34,832 nucleotides of DNA, from NCBI GenBank assembly GCA_020445565.1, contig JAGRGI010000024.1, forward strand, positions 1 to 34,832, written 5' to 3'. This DNA comes from Chromatiales bacterium. GTDB taxonomy: Bacteria; Pseudomonadota; Gammaproteobacteria; JAGRCI01. The position numbers were made by a program, and so were the translations under genes. Positions 1-8,211 of the stretch are shown one piece after another; positions within the stretch are counted from its first letter, which is position 1, and every line of letters starts with the position of its first letter. Below the pieces are notes generated by a model. That model was not told where the DNA came from. It was given only the letters and a program-made list of their open reading frames with translations, and ran no database searches.

Positions 1-1
1 C

Positions 2-493
2 CTGCCCGAGGCGCAGCTTGACCGCTTTCTGATGCACGTCTGGGTCGACTACCCCAACCGTGATGAGGAACTGGCCATCCTGGAACTGGACACCCAGCGG
101 CAGAAAGAGCCGCCCAAGCCCCCTTCCAGCATCCTCTCCCAGGACGACCTGCACGCCGCCCGCCGTGAGGTGGCTGGTGTGTACATCGACCCCAAGCTGA
201 CCCAGTACATCGTCGATCTGGTCATCGCCAGCCGCAAACCGGCCCGTTTTGACAAGGATCTGGGCCGCTGGCTGCGCTTCGGTGCCTCCCCCAGAGCCAC
301 CCTGGCCCTGGCCCGCTGCGCCAAGGCCCAGGCCTGGTTGGAAGGTGAGGCTTTTGTTTCGCCGGCACATATCCATCGGGTCGCGCCGGATATCCTGCGT
401 CATCGTATCGTGCTCAGTTTCGAGGGCGAGGCCGACGGTATCACCGCGGACGATTTCACCAAGCGGTTGCTGGAAGTGGTGGCGATCCCCTAA
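2..493 (+). CDS. MoxR-family AAA+ ATPase, C-terminal part (5' truncated by window edge)
   Basis: Open from base 2 with no start in the window, so only the last 163 residues are seen. The first residues (LPEAQLDRFLMHVWVDYP) match the arginine-finger/sensor region of MoxR AAA+ ATPases, where 'PEAQLDRF' is a hallmark. The rest is the alpha-helical lid domain, including a sensor-2-like stretch (GASPRATLALARCAKA, with the GAS.R pattern). MoxR proteins are cytoplasmic chaperone-like ATPases thought to help mature or insert metal ions into partner proteins, often with von Willebrand A (VWA) proteins. The next genes (DUF58, DUF4381 and VWA proteins) are the usual MoxR partners and follow closely on the same strand, so this is the first gene of a moxR-bat operon. 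The Walker motifs lie outside the window. Confidence 0.93.
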   Translation: MPEAQLDRFLMHVWVDYPNRDEELAILELDTQRQKEPPKPPSSILSQDDLHAARREVAGVYIDPKLTQYIVDLVIASRKPARFDKDLGRWLRFGASPRATLALARCAKAQAWLEGEAFVSPAHIHRVAPDILRHRIVLSFEGEADGITADDFTKRLLEVVAIP

Positions 494-502
494 GTCGTTG
501 CC

Positions 503-1423
503 ATGAGTCTTCACCCGGTACTGGACGAACTCCTGGAACTGCGCCACCAGGCGCGGGCCTTGGGGCTTCGGTCGCATCACCCTGTCAACTCCGCTCTGGC
601 CGGCCTGTATGCTTCGGTTTTCCGTGGCCAGGGCCTGGATTTTGACGAGGTGCGCGAATATCGCGAAGGCGACGATATTCGCAATATGGATTGGAAAATC
701 ACTGCCCGCACCAACTCTCCCCACTTGAAGATCTATCGCGAGGAACGGGAGAGAACCGTCATGCTGTGCGTGGAGCGCAGTCCCTATATGGACTTTGGCA
801 CCCGCGGTACCTTCAAGTCGATACAGGCCGCCCGGGCGGCAGCCTTGCTCGGCTGGTCCGCCAGCCAGCATCAGGATCGCGTCGGCGGCCTGTTGTTCGG
901 CGAAGGCGAATCGGGCCTGACCCATTTTCGCCCTGGCCGAGGCCGGCGCAGCCTCTGGCGCCTGTTGCGTGCCCTGACCGAGCCGCGCGTGCCCAGCGGC
1001 GAAGAGGCCGATAGCGTGCGCAATCTTATGGGGCGACTCGCCATGGTGACCCCCACCGGCTCGCTGATCTTCATCATCGGTGCTTTCGAGGAATCCTTCG
1101 AGGCCCTGGAGCAAGGGCTCAGCGGTTTGTGCCGCAGCCATGATGTCGTGCTCATTCCCGTGGATGATCCCGCCGACCGCGAACTGCCTTCCATGGGAAA
1201 AATGATCTTCACGGCCGCCGACGGTCGGGAGTTGGAGCTTGATACAGGCAGCGAGGCAGGCCGCGAGCGCTTTCGCCAGCAGTGGGAGGAACGGCGCGAG
1301 CAGTTGCGTCAACTGACCAACCGTCTGGGAATTGTGATGATTCCGCTGGAGACCCGGCAGGATGTGCATCGCGCGCTGTTGGACGGCCTGCGGTTGCAGG
1401 CTAAACGGCGGGCTTGGCGATGA
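503..1423 (+). CDS. DUF58 domain-containing protein
   Basis: A 306-residue protein starting 9 nt after the MoxR stop. The DUF58 signature is clear near residues 56-65 (GDDIRNMDWK followed by ITART), after an N-terminal segment with the typical HH..N..LAG..AS.FRG pattern. DUF58 proteins have a VWA-like fold, but the usual metal-site DxSxS is not obvious here; the equivalent strand reads MLCVERSPYMDF. The family is almost always encoded beside moxR and bat genes and is presumed to be a MoxR client or adaptor; its molecular function is not established. There is no signal peptide or membrane segment, so it is probably cytoplasmic. The stop overlaps the next start (ATGA), indicating translational coupling. 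Confidence 0.9.
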   Translation: MSLHPVLDELLELRHQARALGLRSHHPVNSALAGLYASVFRGQGLDFDEVREYREGDDIRNMDWKITARTNSPHLKIYREERERTVMLCVERSPYMDFGTRGTFKSIQAARAAALLGWSASQHQDRVGGLLFGEGESGLTHFRPGRGRRSLWRLLRALTEPRVPSGEEADSVRNLMGRLAMVTPTGSLIFIIGAFEESFEALEQGLSGLCRSHDVVLIPVDDPADRELPSMGKMIFTAADGRELELDTGSEAGRERFRQQWEERREQLRQLTNRLGIVMIPLETRQDVHRALLDGLRLQAKRRAWR

Positions 1424-1947
1424 GGCAGGATCTGGCGGCAGGTCTGCGCGATATTCGCGGTCTGGATGCGCCCGGTTGGTGGCCGCCCGCGCCGGGTTGG
1501 TGGATTCTGGCGGCCGCGCTGATGGCGCTGCTGTGGTTCGCCTGGCGTTGGTATCGCGTGCGCGCCATGCGCAAGGAATATTGGCGCAGGGACGCCTATG
1601 ACCGGCTCATGGCCTTGAAGCGGGATCGTCGTCAACTGGGTTCCAAGGCTGCCGCCGGCCAACTCTCCGAACTGCTGCGGCGCATGGCCCTGGCCCGTTG
1701 CGGGCGGCGCGAATGCGCCGGTCTGGCCGGGGACCATTGGCTGCAATGGCTGCGTGACCACGACCCACGTGGATTCGATTGGCCGCGCAAGGGGCAGTTG
1801 TTGAAAACGCTGCCTTACGCGCCGAATGACCTAGAAGGGGACGGGCGTGAGCTTCGCCCCCTCATTAATGCCGCCATCCGCTGGGTTGTCAGCGAAGCTC
1901 CCCAAAGGCGCAAGCGGGCGAAAAAGCGGAGGCGTGGCGGTGTTTGA
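1420..1947 (+). CDS. DUF4381 domain-containing membrane protein
   Basis: A 175-residue protein. ATG at 1420 overlaps the preceding TGA by 4 nt and is preferred over a TTG two codons upstream. One transmembrane helix (WWILAAALMALLWFAWRWY, about residues 27-45) follows a Pro/Trp-rich segment (PGWWPPAPGWW). The remainder is a cytoplasmic domain with a conserved GLAGDHWLQWL stretch and a strongly basic C-terminus (RRKRAKKRRRG). This layout matches DUF4381, a family found between DUF58 and BatA genes in moxR-bat operons; the function is unknown. The last bases overlap the likely GTG start of the following VWA gene. Confidence 0.85.
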   Translation: MRQDLAAGLRDIRGLDAPGWWPPAPGWWILAAALMALLWFAWRWYRVRAMRKEYWRRDAYDRLMALKRDRRQLGSKAAAGQLSELLRRMALARCGRRECAGLAGDHWLQWLRDHDPRGFDWPRKGQLLKTLPYAPNDLEGDGRELRPLINAAIRWVVSEAPQRRKRAKKRRRGGV

Positions 1948-2968
1948 GGTCCATTGGCCGTGGATGGCACTGCTGTTGCCCCTTCCTTTGCTGGTGTGGC
2001 TGCTGTGGCCGGCACCCCGCAATCAAGCCGAGCATGGCGAAACCTCCCGGATTGCACTGCTGCATCCCGGTCTGGCCCGTCTGGCACAAAGTTATGGTGC
2101 CGTGGCACCGAGCACCAGCCGGGCGCGTCGGCTGAAACTGCTGCTGCTTACCCTGGTATGGGTGAGCATGGTGGCGGCCTTGATGAGGCCGCGATGGTTG
2201 GAGCCCCACACCGAGGTCAAGTCACGGGGCTATGATCTCATGCTGGCGGTGGACGCCTCCCGTTCGATGGAGGCACTGGATTTCACTGTCAACGGCCGGC
2301 AGGTTACCCGCATGGCAGTGGTCAAGGGCGTCGTCGGGCGCTTCGTCAAGGAGCGTGAAGGTGACCGTATCGGCTTGATCCTGTTCGGTGACCGGGCTTT
2401 CGTGGTGTCGCCGCTGACTTTGGATACCGATGCCGTTCGGGTGCTTCTTGAAAACACCGCGCCGCGCATGGCCGGTGACGGAACCGCCATCGGCGACGCT
2501 ATTGCCCTGGGCGTCAAAAAATTACGAGAGCGCCCGGAAGGTTCACGGGTCATGGTGCTCATCACCGATGGCGAAAACACCTCCGGCTCGCTGCCCCCGC
2601 GGCTTGCCGCGGCACTGGCCTATCGCGAGGGGATTCGAATCTACACCATCGGCGTGGGTACCAAGGGTCTGGTGCCCTTCATCGAAGACGGCAAGATGAC
2701 TCAGCAAAAGATGGAGATCGATGAGGGCCTGTTGCAGGAGATCGCCTCCAACACCGGCGGCGCCTACTTCCGCGCTACCGATACCGACGCCCTGGAAGAG
2801 ATCTACCGGCGCATCGACGCCCTTGAGAAGACCGAGGCAGAGACACGCTCCGCCTGGCTGCCCCAACCGCTCTACCGCTGGCCCTTGGGCATGGCCCTGG
2901 TCGGCATGATACTGCTCGGCCTGTTTCCCGATGGCGATCGGGTCCGCTTGCGGCGAGGCGAGAAATGA
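1940..2968 (+). CDS. BatA-like von Willebrand A domain membrane protein
   Basis: The reading frame is open from 1847, but GTG at 1940 is the likely start: GGAGG at 1928-1932 lies 7 nt upstream and the protein then begins directly with a hydrophobic helix (WPWMALLLPLPLLVWLLW). The 342-residue product has a second N-terminal helix near residue 70, a VWA domain with an intact metal-ion-dependent adhesion site (DASRS near residue 105, a downstream T in GDGTAIGDA, and TDGEN near residue 210) and a C-terminal membrane helix (GMALVGMILLGLF). This is the BatA/BatB topology, with the VWA domain in the periplasm between membrane anchors. The family is named after Bacteroides aerotolerance, and a role in stress resistance or envelope protein assembly with MoxR is inferred. 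It overlaps the next gene by 4 nt. Confidence 0.9.
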   Translation: MFEVHWPWMALLLPLPLLVWLLWPAPRNQAEHGETSRIALLHPGLARLAQSYGAVAPSTSRARRLKLLLLTLVWVSMVAALMRPRWLEPHTEVKSRGYDLMLAVDASRSMEALDFTVNGRQVTRMAVVKGVVGRFVKEREGDRIGLILFGDRAFVVSPLTLDTDAVRVLLENTAPRMAGDGTAIGDAIALGVKKLRERPEGSRVMVLITDGENTSGSLPPRLAAALAYREGIRIYTIGVGTKGLVPFIEDGKMTQQKMEIDEGLLQEIASNTGGAYFRATDTDALEEIYRRIDALEKTEAETRSAWLPQPLYRWPLGMALVGMILLGLFPDGDRVRLRRGEK

Positions 2969-4011
2969 TGCCGGCGGATACCGGGTTTCACTTCGCTCAG
3001 CCGGTCTGGCTGTTGCTGCTTGCCGTACCTTTGCTGGTGGCCATCTGGCAGCGGCTCACCGTAAGCAAGCGCAACGATCTGCCGGTCGATCGCTATGCGG
3101 ACCCGGAGTTGCTGCCCCATCTGCTCCGTGAGCATCATCCGGGTCGTGGTCAGCGCCTGCGTCGCCTGCTGCGTTGGAGCATGATCTGGTCGGTGCTGAT
3201 CATCGCCATGGCTGAGCCTCGCTGGGACTTTACCGAGCTGAGGCTGTTTCAGCCGCGTCATGATCTGGTGGTGCTGCTGGACATCTCTCAATCCATGAAC
3301 GCCGCGGATGTGGCGCCCACGCGCCTGGCCCGTGCACGCCAGGAGGTTCAGGACCTGCTGGACAAGGCGCCGGCGGTGCGCGTCGGCCTGATCGCCTTTG
3401 CCAGCGTTGCCCAGGTGGTGGCTCCGTTGACTGAAGATCACGGCTCCATCACGCGTTTACTGCCCGAGGTCAATACCACCCTGGTGAGCCTGCCCGGCAG
3501 CCGTCTGGTTACGGCCCTGGCCAGGGCGGAACACCTGCTGCGCGGCCGTTCGGAAGAAGCCTCCCGGCAGATCCTTATCATCAGCGATGGCGATTTCGAT
3601 GAGTCCGGGTTGCCTGAGGCGGTACGCGACCTACGGGCCAAAGGGATCTATGTCCATGCCCTGGGGGTCGGTTCGGATGAGGCTTCCCCAGTGCCGGGCC
3701 CCAAAGGCGGCTGGCAGCGCGATGGCAATGGCGAGATTGCCCGCTCGGCGCTGAATCGGGACCTGCTGCGCGGCTTGGCGGCCATCGGCGGCGGTGTGTT
3801 TCGCACCGCCGAGTATGACGATGACGACATCAGCGCCATTTTGCAGCGGGTCAGGGCCAGCGCGACGGGGGCCGGCGTGGAACGCAATGTGCCCAGTGTG
3901 CGGGTGTGGGAGGAGTATTACCAGTGGCCTGTCTTGCTGGCGGCTTTGTTGCTGCTGCCGGCCTTTCGCGTCGCCAGGGCATTGGGCAAGGGAGGGGTTG
4001 GCCGTGATTGA
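2965..4011 (+). CDS. BatB-like von Willebrand A domain membrane protein
   Basis: A 348-residue paralogue of the upstream protein; its ATG overlaps the previous TGA (ATGA). Order: N-terminal membrane helix (PVWLLLLAVPLLVAIW), second helix around residues 70-80, a VWA domain with metal-site motifs DISQS near residue 106 and ISDGD near residue 208, and a C-terminal helix (WPVLLAALLLLPAF). It probably forms a membrane complex with the BatA-like and BatC-like neighbours, regulated by MoxR; this is inferred from family context. The reading frame ends 8 nt inside the GTG start chosen for the next gene, which supports coupling. The assignment as BatB rather than a second BatA rests on gene order. Confidence 0.88.
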   Translation: MMPADTGFHFAQPVWLLLLAVPLLVAIWQRLTVSKRNDLPVDRYADPELLPHLLREHHPGRGQRLRRLLRWSMIWSVLIIAMAEPRWDFTELRLFQPRHDLVVLLDISQSMNAADVAPTRLARARQEVQDLLDKAPAVRVGLIAFASVAQVVAPLTEDHGSITRLLPEVNTTLVSLPGSRLVTALARAEHLLRGRSEEASRQILIISDGDFDESGLPEAVRDLRAKGIYVHALGVGSDEASPVPGPKGGWQRDGNGEIARSALNRDLLRGLAAIGGGVFRTAEYDDDDISAILQRVRASATGAGVERNVPSVRVWEEYYQWPVLLAALLLLPAFRVARALGKGGVGRD

Positions 4012-5419
4012 CCACATGAAAACGCTGACCTCGGTGGCCTTGGCGCTGGTCGCAACGCTGATGTTCTGCACCCCCTTGTGGGCGGGATGGTTTGAAACCC
4101 GCGATCAAGAGGCTAGGGGACTGTTCGAGACGGGACAGTACGATGCCGCGGCAGAACGGTTCGATGACCCGTACCGTAGCGGGGTGGCTGCCTATCGAGC
4201 GGGCGACTATGGTCGTGCGGAGCGTGCTTTCGCCGCCGTGTCGCGTGACTCGGTGGCGGAGGACGCCCGCTACAATCGCGGCAATGCCCTTTTCAAGCTG
4301 GAGCGTTATCGCGATGCGGCGGACGCCTACGAGGGGGTGCTGCGCGAGAATCGCAACCATGAGGACGCTCGTCACAATCTGGCGTTGGCTTTGGAGATGC
4401 TGCAAAGCGAGCAGGATCCCCAGACCAAGCAGAAGGAAAAGGACAAGGACGAGCCCAAGCAGCAGGACGAAGGGCAGAAAAAGGATTCTCAGCAAAAGGA
4501 TTCCGAGCAGAAGAAAGACCAGTCCGGCGACCAGGAGCAGGAGCAGAAGGACCAGTCTGGCGATCAGCAGCAAGAGGACAAAGAGCAGTCCGGAGACGAG
4601 GAGGGCGAGAAGGAACAATCCGGTGAAAAACAGGGCGAGCAGGAGCAGTCGGGCGAAAAGGAGGGCGATTCCGAGTCCGGCCAGGGGTCAACCTCAGGGC
4701 AAAAGGGTGAGTCCGAGGAAAAAGGTCAGAGTGGTGATCAGGGCGAACCCAGCGACAGTGGCTCCGGCGATCAGAAAGAAGACAAAGGGAAGGAGGGTTC
4801 CGAGCAGGCCGAAGACGATCTGGCCGGAAAGGGCGAGAAAGACCAGGACGGCCGAAGCAAGGGTGACAAGGACAAGGAAAAGTCGGAGGGTGGAGAAAAG
4901 GATCAAGCCGACCCACAGGATGCCGAGGGTGACAAGTCCTCAAAGAAGGCTGAGCAGCGAACCGAAAAGGCTGATCAGCAGGGTGATGAGGAGGCCGCCG
5001 GCAAGCTTGGCGACAAACAGGACAGTGACGGTGGTGAGGAATTCAACGCCGACAAGGATAAGGGAGGGGCAGACCCGGCGGAAACCAAACGGGATGAGTC
5101 CGGAGGAAAGGAAGAGGGCGACAACGATGGCGCCGGCCGGCGAGCAGACAAGACCCCGCCACCGGAGGGGATACCTCAGGAAGCCGTGGAGAAGTTTGAC
5201 CAATTGGGTCGCCCGAAGGGCAAGGAAGGGGAGGGAGGCGCCCCCGACTTGGCGAGTAGGGCGCAGGGTATGACCATGCCTTCCGAACAGCTCATCAATC
5301 AGTGGCTGGACCGGGTCGAATCCAACCCCGGCGGTCTGTTACAGCAGCAGTTCCGGGTTGAAGAGCAGCGCGAGTTGCAGCGCCAGGGGCGCTCCGTGTT
5401 CGATTCCAGGCCCTGGTGA
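4004..5419 (+). CDS. BatC-like TPR protein with long charged repeat tail
   Basis: GTG at 4004 has GGAGG 8 nt upstream (3991-3995) and overlaps the previous stop; an ATG at 4016 is the alternative. The first 35 residues form a signal peptide or signal anchor (MKTLTSVALALVATLMFC..LWAG). Residues of about 40-140 form tetratricopeptide repeats (AYRAGDYGRAERAF, YNRGNALFKLERYRDAADAYEGVL). The middle, about residues 140-430, is a low-complexity stretch of Lys, Glu, Asp, Gln, Gly and Ser, surely disordered, with tandem DQSGD/EQSGE units. The last 50 residues become ordered again (EQLINQWLDRVESNPGGLL..QFR), a typical tail of this family. It probably works in the periplasm as the protein-interaction partner of the VWA proteins. 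The 471 residues exceed many BatC proteins because of the repeat tail. Confidence 0.85.
   Translation: MIDHMKTLTSVALALVATLMFCTPLWAGWFETRDQEARGLFETGQYDAAAERFDDPYRSGVAAYRAGDYGRAERAFAAVSRDSVAEDARYNRGNALFKLERYRDAADAYEGVLRENRNHEDARHNLALALEMLQSEQDPQTKQKEKDKDEPKQQDEGQKKDSQQKDSEQKKDQSGDQEQEQKDQSGDQQQEDKEQSGDEEGEKEQSGEKQGEQEQSGEKEGDSESGQGSTSGQKGESEEKGQSGDQGEPSDSGSGDQKEDKGKEGSEQAEDDLAGKGEKDQDGRSKGDKDKEKSEGGEKDQADPQDAEGDKSSKKAEQRTEKADQQGDEEAAGKLGDKQDSDGGEEFNADKDKGGADPAETKRDESGGKEEGDNDGAGRRADKTPPPEGIPQEAVEKFDQLGRPKGKEGEGGAPDLASRAQGMTMPSEQLINQWLDRVESNPGGLLQQQFRVEEQRELQRQGRSVFDSRPW
4517..4672 (+). repeat. Five in-frame imperfect tandem repeats (33,33,30,30,30 nt) in the BatC-like gene
   Basis: Units begin at 4517, 4550, 4583, 4613 and 4643. 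Each encodes a (D/E)QSG(D/E) core followed by five or six acidic, Gln or Lys residues. Codons differ between units (tcc, tct, tcg for Ser; gac, gag, gaa for the acidic position), so the protein pattern is kept better than the DNA. This implies an old expansion or selection on composition rather than a recent slippage event. Confidence 0.8.
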
Positions 5420-5502
5420 GGCGAAAATCCGGGTTGCAAGCAGATTACATGCCGTTAATTCAATAATCTGGATCAATTCCACAAAAAATATATTGTAATG
5501 CT

Positions 5503-5521
5503 TGTTATGATTATCATTGAC
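5503..5521 (+). promoter_or_regulatory. Possible Fur-like operator upstream of the BatD-like gene
   Basis: Aligned by eye to the classical 19-bp Fur consensus, 13 of 19 positions match, with a near-palindromic core ATGATTATCATT. It lies in the AT-rich part of the gap between the BatC-like and BatD-like genes, just before a possible extended -10 element. AT-rich sequence makes chance matches likely, so this is only a candidate. Confidence 0.25.
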
Positions 5522-5524
5522 GCG

Positions 5525-5533
5525 TGTTATGCT
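5525..5533 (+). promoter_or_regulatory. Possible extended -10 promoter element (TGTTATGCT)
   Basis: TGn followed by TATGCT resembles an extended -10 sigma-70 element. No convincing -35 hexamer lies 16-18 nt upstream, as is common for extended -10 promoters. It would give a leader of about 150 nt before the BatD-like ATG at 5687 and let that gene be expressed apart from the upstream bat genes. Confidence 0.25.
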
Positions 5534-5686
5534 TAACACTCCTCTCTCCCGCACCGGCTTCCGGGTTGAAATAAAGTTCGGGTGGGCCCTGACGATACGC
5601 AGGTAACGCAGGGGCGAGAGTCGAAATCGGCAGAACGGCACATGCCGACAATCTGCGACAAAGGGGTTCGAGCCTACAGAAACTCT

Positions 5687-7399
5687 ATGAAACACCAGCA
5701 ATCACGTACCGCCCGTTTCTGCTTCGTTTGTATTTTCATCAGCCTGTTCGCCACCATGGCGCACGGTGCCAGCCGCGCCCTGGGTTTGGGGAACAATCCT
5801 TCCCCGGCCACCAATACGGAACGACCTTGGGCCAGGATGACGCCAGTTTCGCAGCAATCCAACTACCGGCAGGGTCCCAACGGCTATAGCTATTCCTACA
5901 GTTACAGCTATAGCGGTGCCGCCATACCGGGTATGTATCAGATGCAGCCGGGCAGTTCGCCCTGGGGCCAATCTCCCTATGCCAGCAACCAGGATGTCCC
6001 CCATATCGAGGTGGAGCTGAGCAAGGATGGCGCCTTCGTGGAAGAAACAGTGATATTGACCGCCCGTCTGATGAGTACCGGGAACGTCAAGACGGTCAAC
6101 GCCGTATTGCCGACCTCGGCATCCCTGGCGGTGGAACAGTTGGGAGACGCGAACACCCGTATAGAGCGTATCCAGGGCGGCAACCGGGTGATCACCGAAT
6201 ACCGCTATGCCCTGACACCTTTGCGCAGCGGCCGTATCGCCGTTCCCCGTATCAAGATGAGCGGCAGCTACAACACCAGCGTGAAAGGCTCGACCACCTT
6301 CGAGCTGCGCTCCGAGAAGGCACTCGACCTGGAAGCGTCTCCCGCCAACCCATTGGTCGATCCCTGGTTGCCCCTGCATGCCTTGCGGGTTCGCGGGCAG
6401 CTGGAAGAACGCAATCCCGCGAAACCCGGTGAAGTATTCTCCTATACCGTCACCCTCAGTGGTCACGGCGTCAGCGGCGAACGCCTGCCGAGCGTCGCCC
6501 AGCGTTTGGCCTCGCCCGATTACAAGTTGTATCTGGAAAGTTCCGATCCGCGTACCGAGGTTTCCAAAGACGGATCCATGTTGATCGGCGAACGAGTCGA
6601 GCGTTACACCCTGGTGGCAAAGCGTGCCGGGGCCGTTCGAATGCCCGATGTGAAAATTGCCTGGTGGAATCTGCTCAGCAAACAGCAGGACGAGACAGTC
6701 CTGCCGGGCGAGATGTTTGTTGCCAGCGCCGCGCTGGCTCGAACCACTGGCGAGGCGGGAACGAGTTCGCCGTCACAGGGGCTGCGCGGCTCCCTGACGG
6801 GGTACTGGCTTCCCTTGTTATCCGTGGCAGCCCTGTTGCTGGCCTATTGGTTTGGCGTTTGGACACGGGAGCATCAGGCAGGTCGTCGTTTGCGCGGGCT
6901 TTTTGCTCAGGGTGCGGTCGCTTTTTCACGCGGCATGAATCGCGCCTGGATGGCTACGGGGGTGCGCGCTTGGCGCGCTCGCTATCTGCTTTCTCCCGCC
7001 TACCATTATCGTCGCTTGCGCCACCGCATAATGATTGCGCTCCCCTTGCGCATGCGCATCTGGTACTGCTTGCGCTGCATCTCCTGCGAGCAGAATCCCG
7101 CCGACTGGTGCCAGCTCTTGCAGATTGCGGTTTGCAAGCATCTCGACATTCCGGTCAATACCGCCGTTGGCGATATTGCCGAGGCCCTCATCGCCCGCTA
7201 CCCGCAACGCCGCGCCCCGGCGTTACGGCGTCTGGCCAGGCAGTTGGAGGAGGGCTTGTATGGTAGTGCGCCCCTGGACTTTGCCCGGTGGAAGCTGGCG
7301 TTCCGCAATCTGCTGCGGCCGGCTTTGTTGCCCTCGCGTCGCGGCAACGTCTCCCGTCGTGCCAAGTTACCTGGTCTGCCGGCCTTGAATCCGGCCTGA
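5687..7399 (+). CDS. BatD-like (oxygen tolerance) membrane protein
   Basis: The frame is open from 5582, but the ATG at 5687 starts a proper signal peptide (basic MKHQQSRTARF, hydrophobic CFVCIFISLFATMAHG, then ASR), so the upstream part is taken as leader. The 570-residue product carries a Tyr-Ser run (residues 67-76) in a low-complexity N-terminus, then beta-rich domains of the BatD type (PHIEVELSKDGAFVEETVILTA; ERNPAKPGEVFSYTVTLSGHGV), a membrane helix near residues 375-392 (GYWLPLLSVAALLLAYWFG) and a cytoplasmic helical C-terminal region. BatD proteins sit in the inner membrane with large periplasmic domains and accompany BatA/B/C. A 267-nt gap and no strong ribosome-binding site separate it from the operon. 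It ends just before a strong terminator. Confidence 0.85.
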   Translation: MKHQQSRTARFCFVCIFISLFATMAHGASRALGLGNNPSPATNTERPWARMTPVSQQSNYRQGPNGYSYSYSYSYSGAAIPGMYQMQPGSSPWGQSPYASNQDVPHIEVELSKDGAFVEETVILTARLMSTGNVKTVNAVLPTSASLAVEQLGDANTRIERIQGGNRVITEYRYALTPLRSGRIAVPRIKMSGSYNTSVKGSTTFELRSEKALDLEASPANPLVDPWLPLHALRVRGQLEERNPAKPGEVFSYTVTLSGHGVSGERLPSVAQRLASPDYKLYLESSDPRTEVSKDGSMLIGERVERYTLVAKRAGAVRMPDVKIAWWNLLSKQQDETVLPGEMFVASAALARTTGEAGTSSPSQGLRGSLTGYWLPLLSVAALLLAYWFGVWTREHQAGRRLRGLFAQGAVAFSRGMNRAWMATGVRAWRARYLLSPAYHYRRLRHRIMIALPLRMRIWYCLRCISCEQNPADWCQLLQIAVCKHLDIPVNTAVGDIAEALIARYPQRRAPALRRLARQLEEGLYGSAPLDFARWKLAFRNLLRPALLPSRRGNVSRRAKLPGLPALNPA

Positions 7400-7411
7400 C
7401 AGAGACCGCAT

Positions 7412-7453
7412 AAGCAATAAAAACGGGGCCATCTGGCCCCGTTTTTATTGCTT
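7412..7453. terminator. Strong, probably bidirectional rho-independent terminator
   Basis: A perfect 19-bp inverted repeat (7412-7430 and 7435-7453) with a 4-nt ATCT loop. The stem has a GC core (ACGGGGCC) and an A-tract/T-tract outside, giving a U-run in either direction. It lies 12 nt after the BatD-like stop and closes the moxR-bat block. Confidence 0.92.
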
Positions 7454-7594
7454 CGGATGTTCAGAAAATATTGCCATTGCGTTCGGAGCCGGCGTTGGGA
7501 AGGCTGCGCTTGGCGTAAAAAATCCTCTCCGCAAATTTCGTGATTACAGCTCCCCTACAGTCTTGTCCAACATTGCCGCTACAATTTCCGTTGT

Positions 7595-7619
7595 AAGGCT
7601 TGGGGTTTAGCCTTTTCTC
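7595..7619 (+). other. Small hairpin in the leader of the lemA-like gene
   Basis: AAGGCT (7595-7600) and AGCCTT (7609-7614) can pair around an 8-nt loop and are followed by the T-rich TTCTC, about 20 nt before the LemA start. It resembles a weak terminator or attenuator, but a 6-bp stem can occur by chance. Confidence 0.2.
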
Positions 7620-7638
7620 AATCTTTGGGGACAGGGTA

Positions 7639-8211
7639 ATGGATATAAGCGATTTTATCGCCATAGGCGTACCTATCGTGTTGATTTTGTACGCTATATT
7701 GATCTACAACCGTCTGGTTTCACTAAAGCATAATGTATCGCAGGCGTGGTCGAACATTGATGTGTTATTGAAACAACGCCACGACGAACTGCCGAAGTTG
7801 GTGGAAACCTGCAGGCAATATATGAAGTACGAGGGAGAGACGCTGGAGCGGGTCATGCGCGCCCGTACCCAGGTGGCCCAGGCGCAGGCGACCGGTAACA
7901 TCAACGCATTGGGTGGCGCGGAAACAGGGCTGCGCTCGGGTTTGCTTAATTTGTTCGCGGTGGCGGAGGACTATCCGGAACTGAAGGCGAACGAGCAGTT
8001 CCAGCATTTGCAGGCGCGCATCACCGGATTGGAGAATGCGATCGCTGACCGGCGCGAGTTCTACAACGAATCGGTCAATCGCAACAATGTGCGAATCGAA
8101 CAGTTTCCCGATCTCCTCATTGCGCGCTGGCTCGGTTTTGGTGAGAAAGAACTGCTTGAGTTCACTGAGGAAGAAACCCGCGACGTAAACCTGCGTGCCC
8201 TGTTCGGCTGA
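7639..8211 (+). CDS. LemA family protein
   Basis: A 190-residue protein; ATG at 7639 follows a purine-rich GGGGACAGGG. One N-terminal membrane helix (residues about 5-24, IAIGVPIVLILYAILIYNRL) is followed by the LemA helical domain with the characteristic VSQAWSNIDVLLKQRHDELPKLVE segment in two parts and the ADRREFYNESVNRNNVRIEQFP motif. LemA proteins are membrane-anchored helical-bundle proteins of unresolved function, probably with the short N-terminus outside; they frequently neighbour a GIDE-domain or TPM-domain protein. Here the stop overlaps by one base the start of a GIDE-family gene, so the two are translationally coupled and likely act together. Confidence 0.95.
   Translation: MDISDFIAIGVPIVLILYAILIYNRLVSLKHNVSQAWSNIDVLLKQRHDELPKLVETCRQYMKYEGETLERVMRARTQVAQAQATGNINALGGAETGLRSGLLNLFAVAEDYPELKANEQFQHLQARITGLENAIADRREFYNESVNRNNVRIEQFPDLLIARWLGFGEKELLEFTEEETRDVNLRALFG

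Noticed and set aside
4092..5273. A 393-residue open frame rich in Arg and Lys overlapping the BatC-like gene
   Set aside because: It is the shifted reading of the purine-rich repeat tail; the TPRs, signal peptide and coupled start are in the other frame.
5582..5686. In-frame extension of the BatD-like gene by 35 codons
   Set aside because: The extension would bury the signal peptide that starts at 5687.
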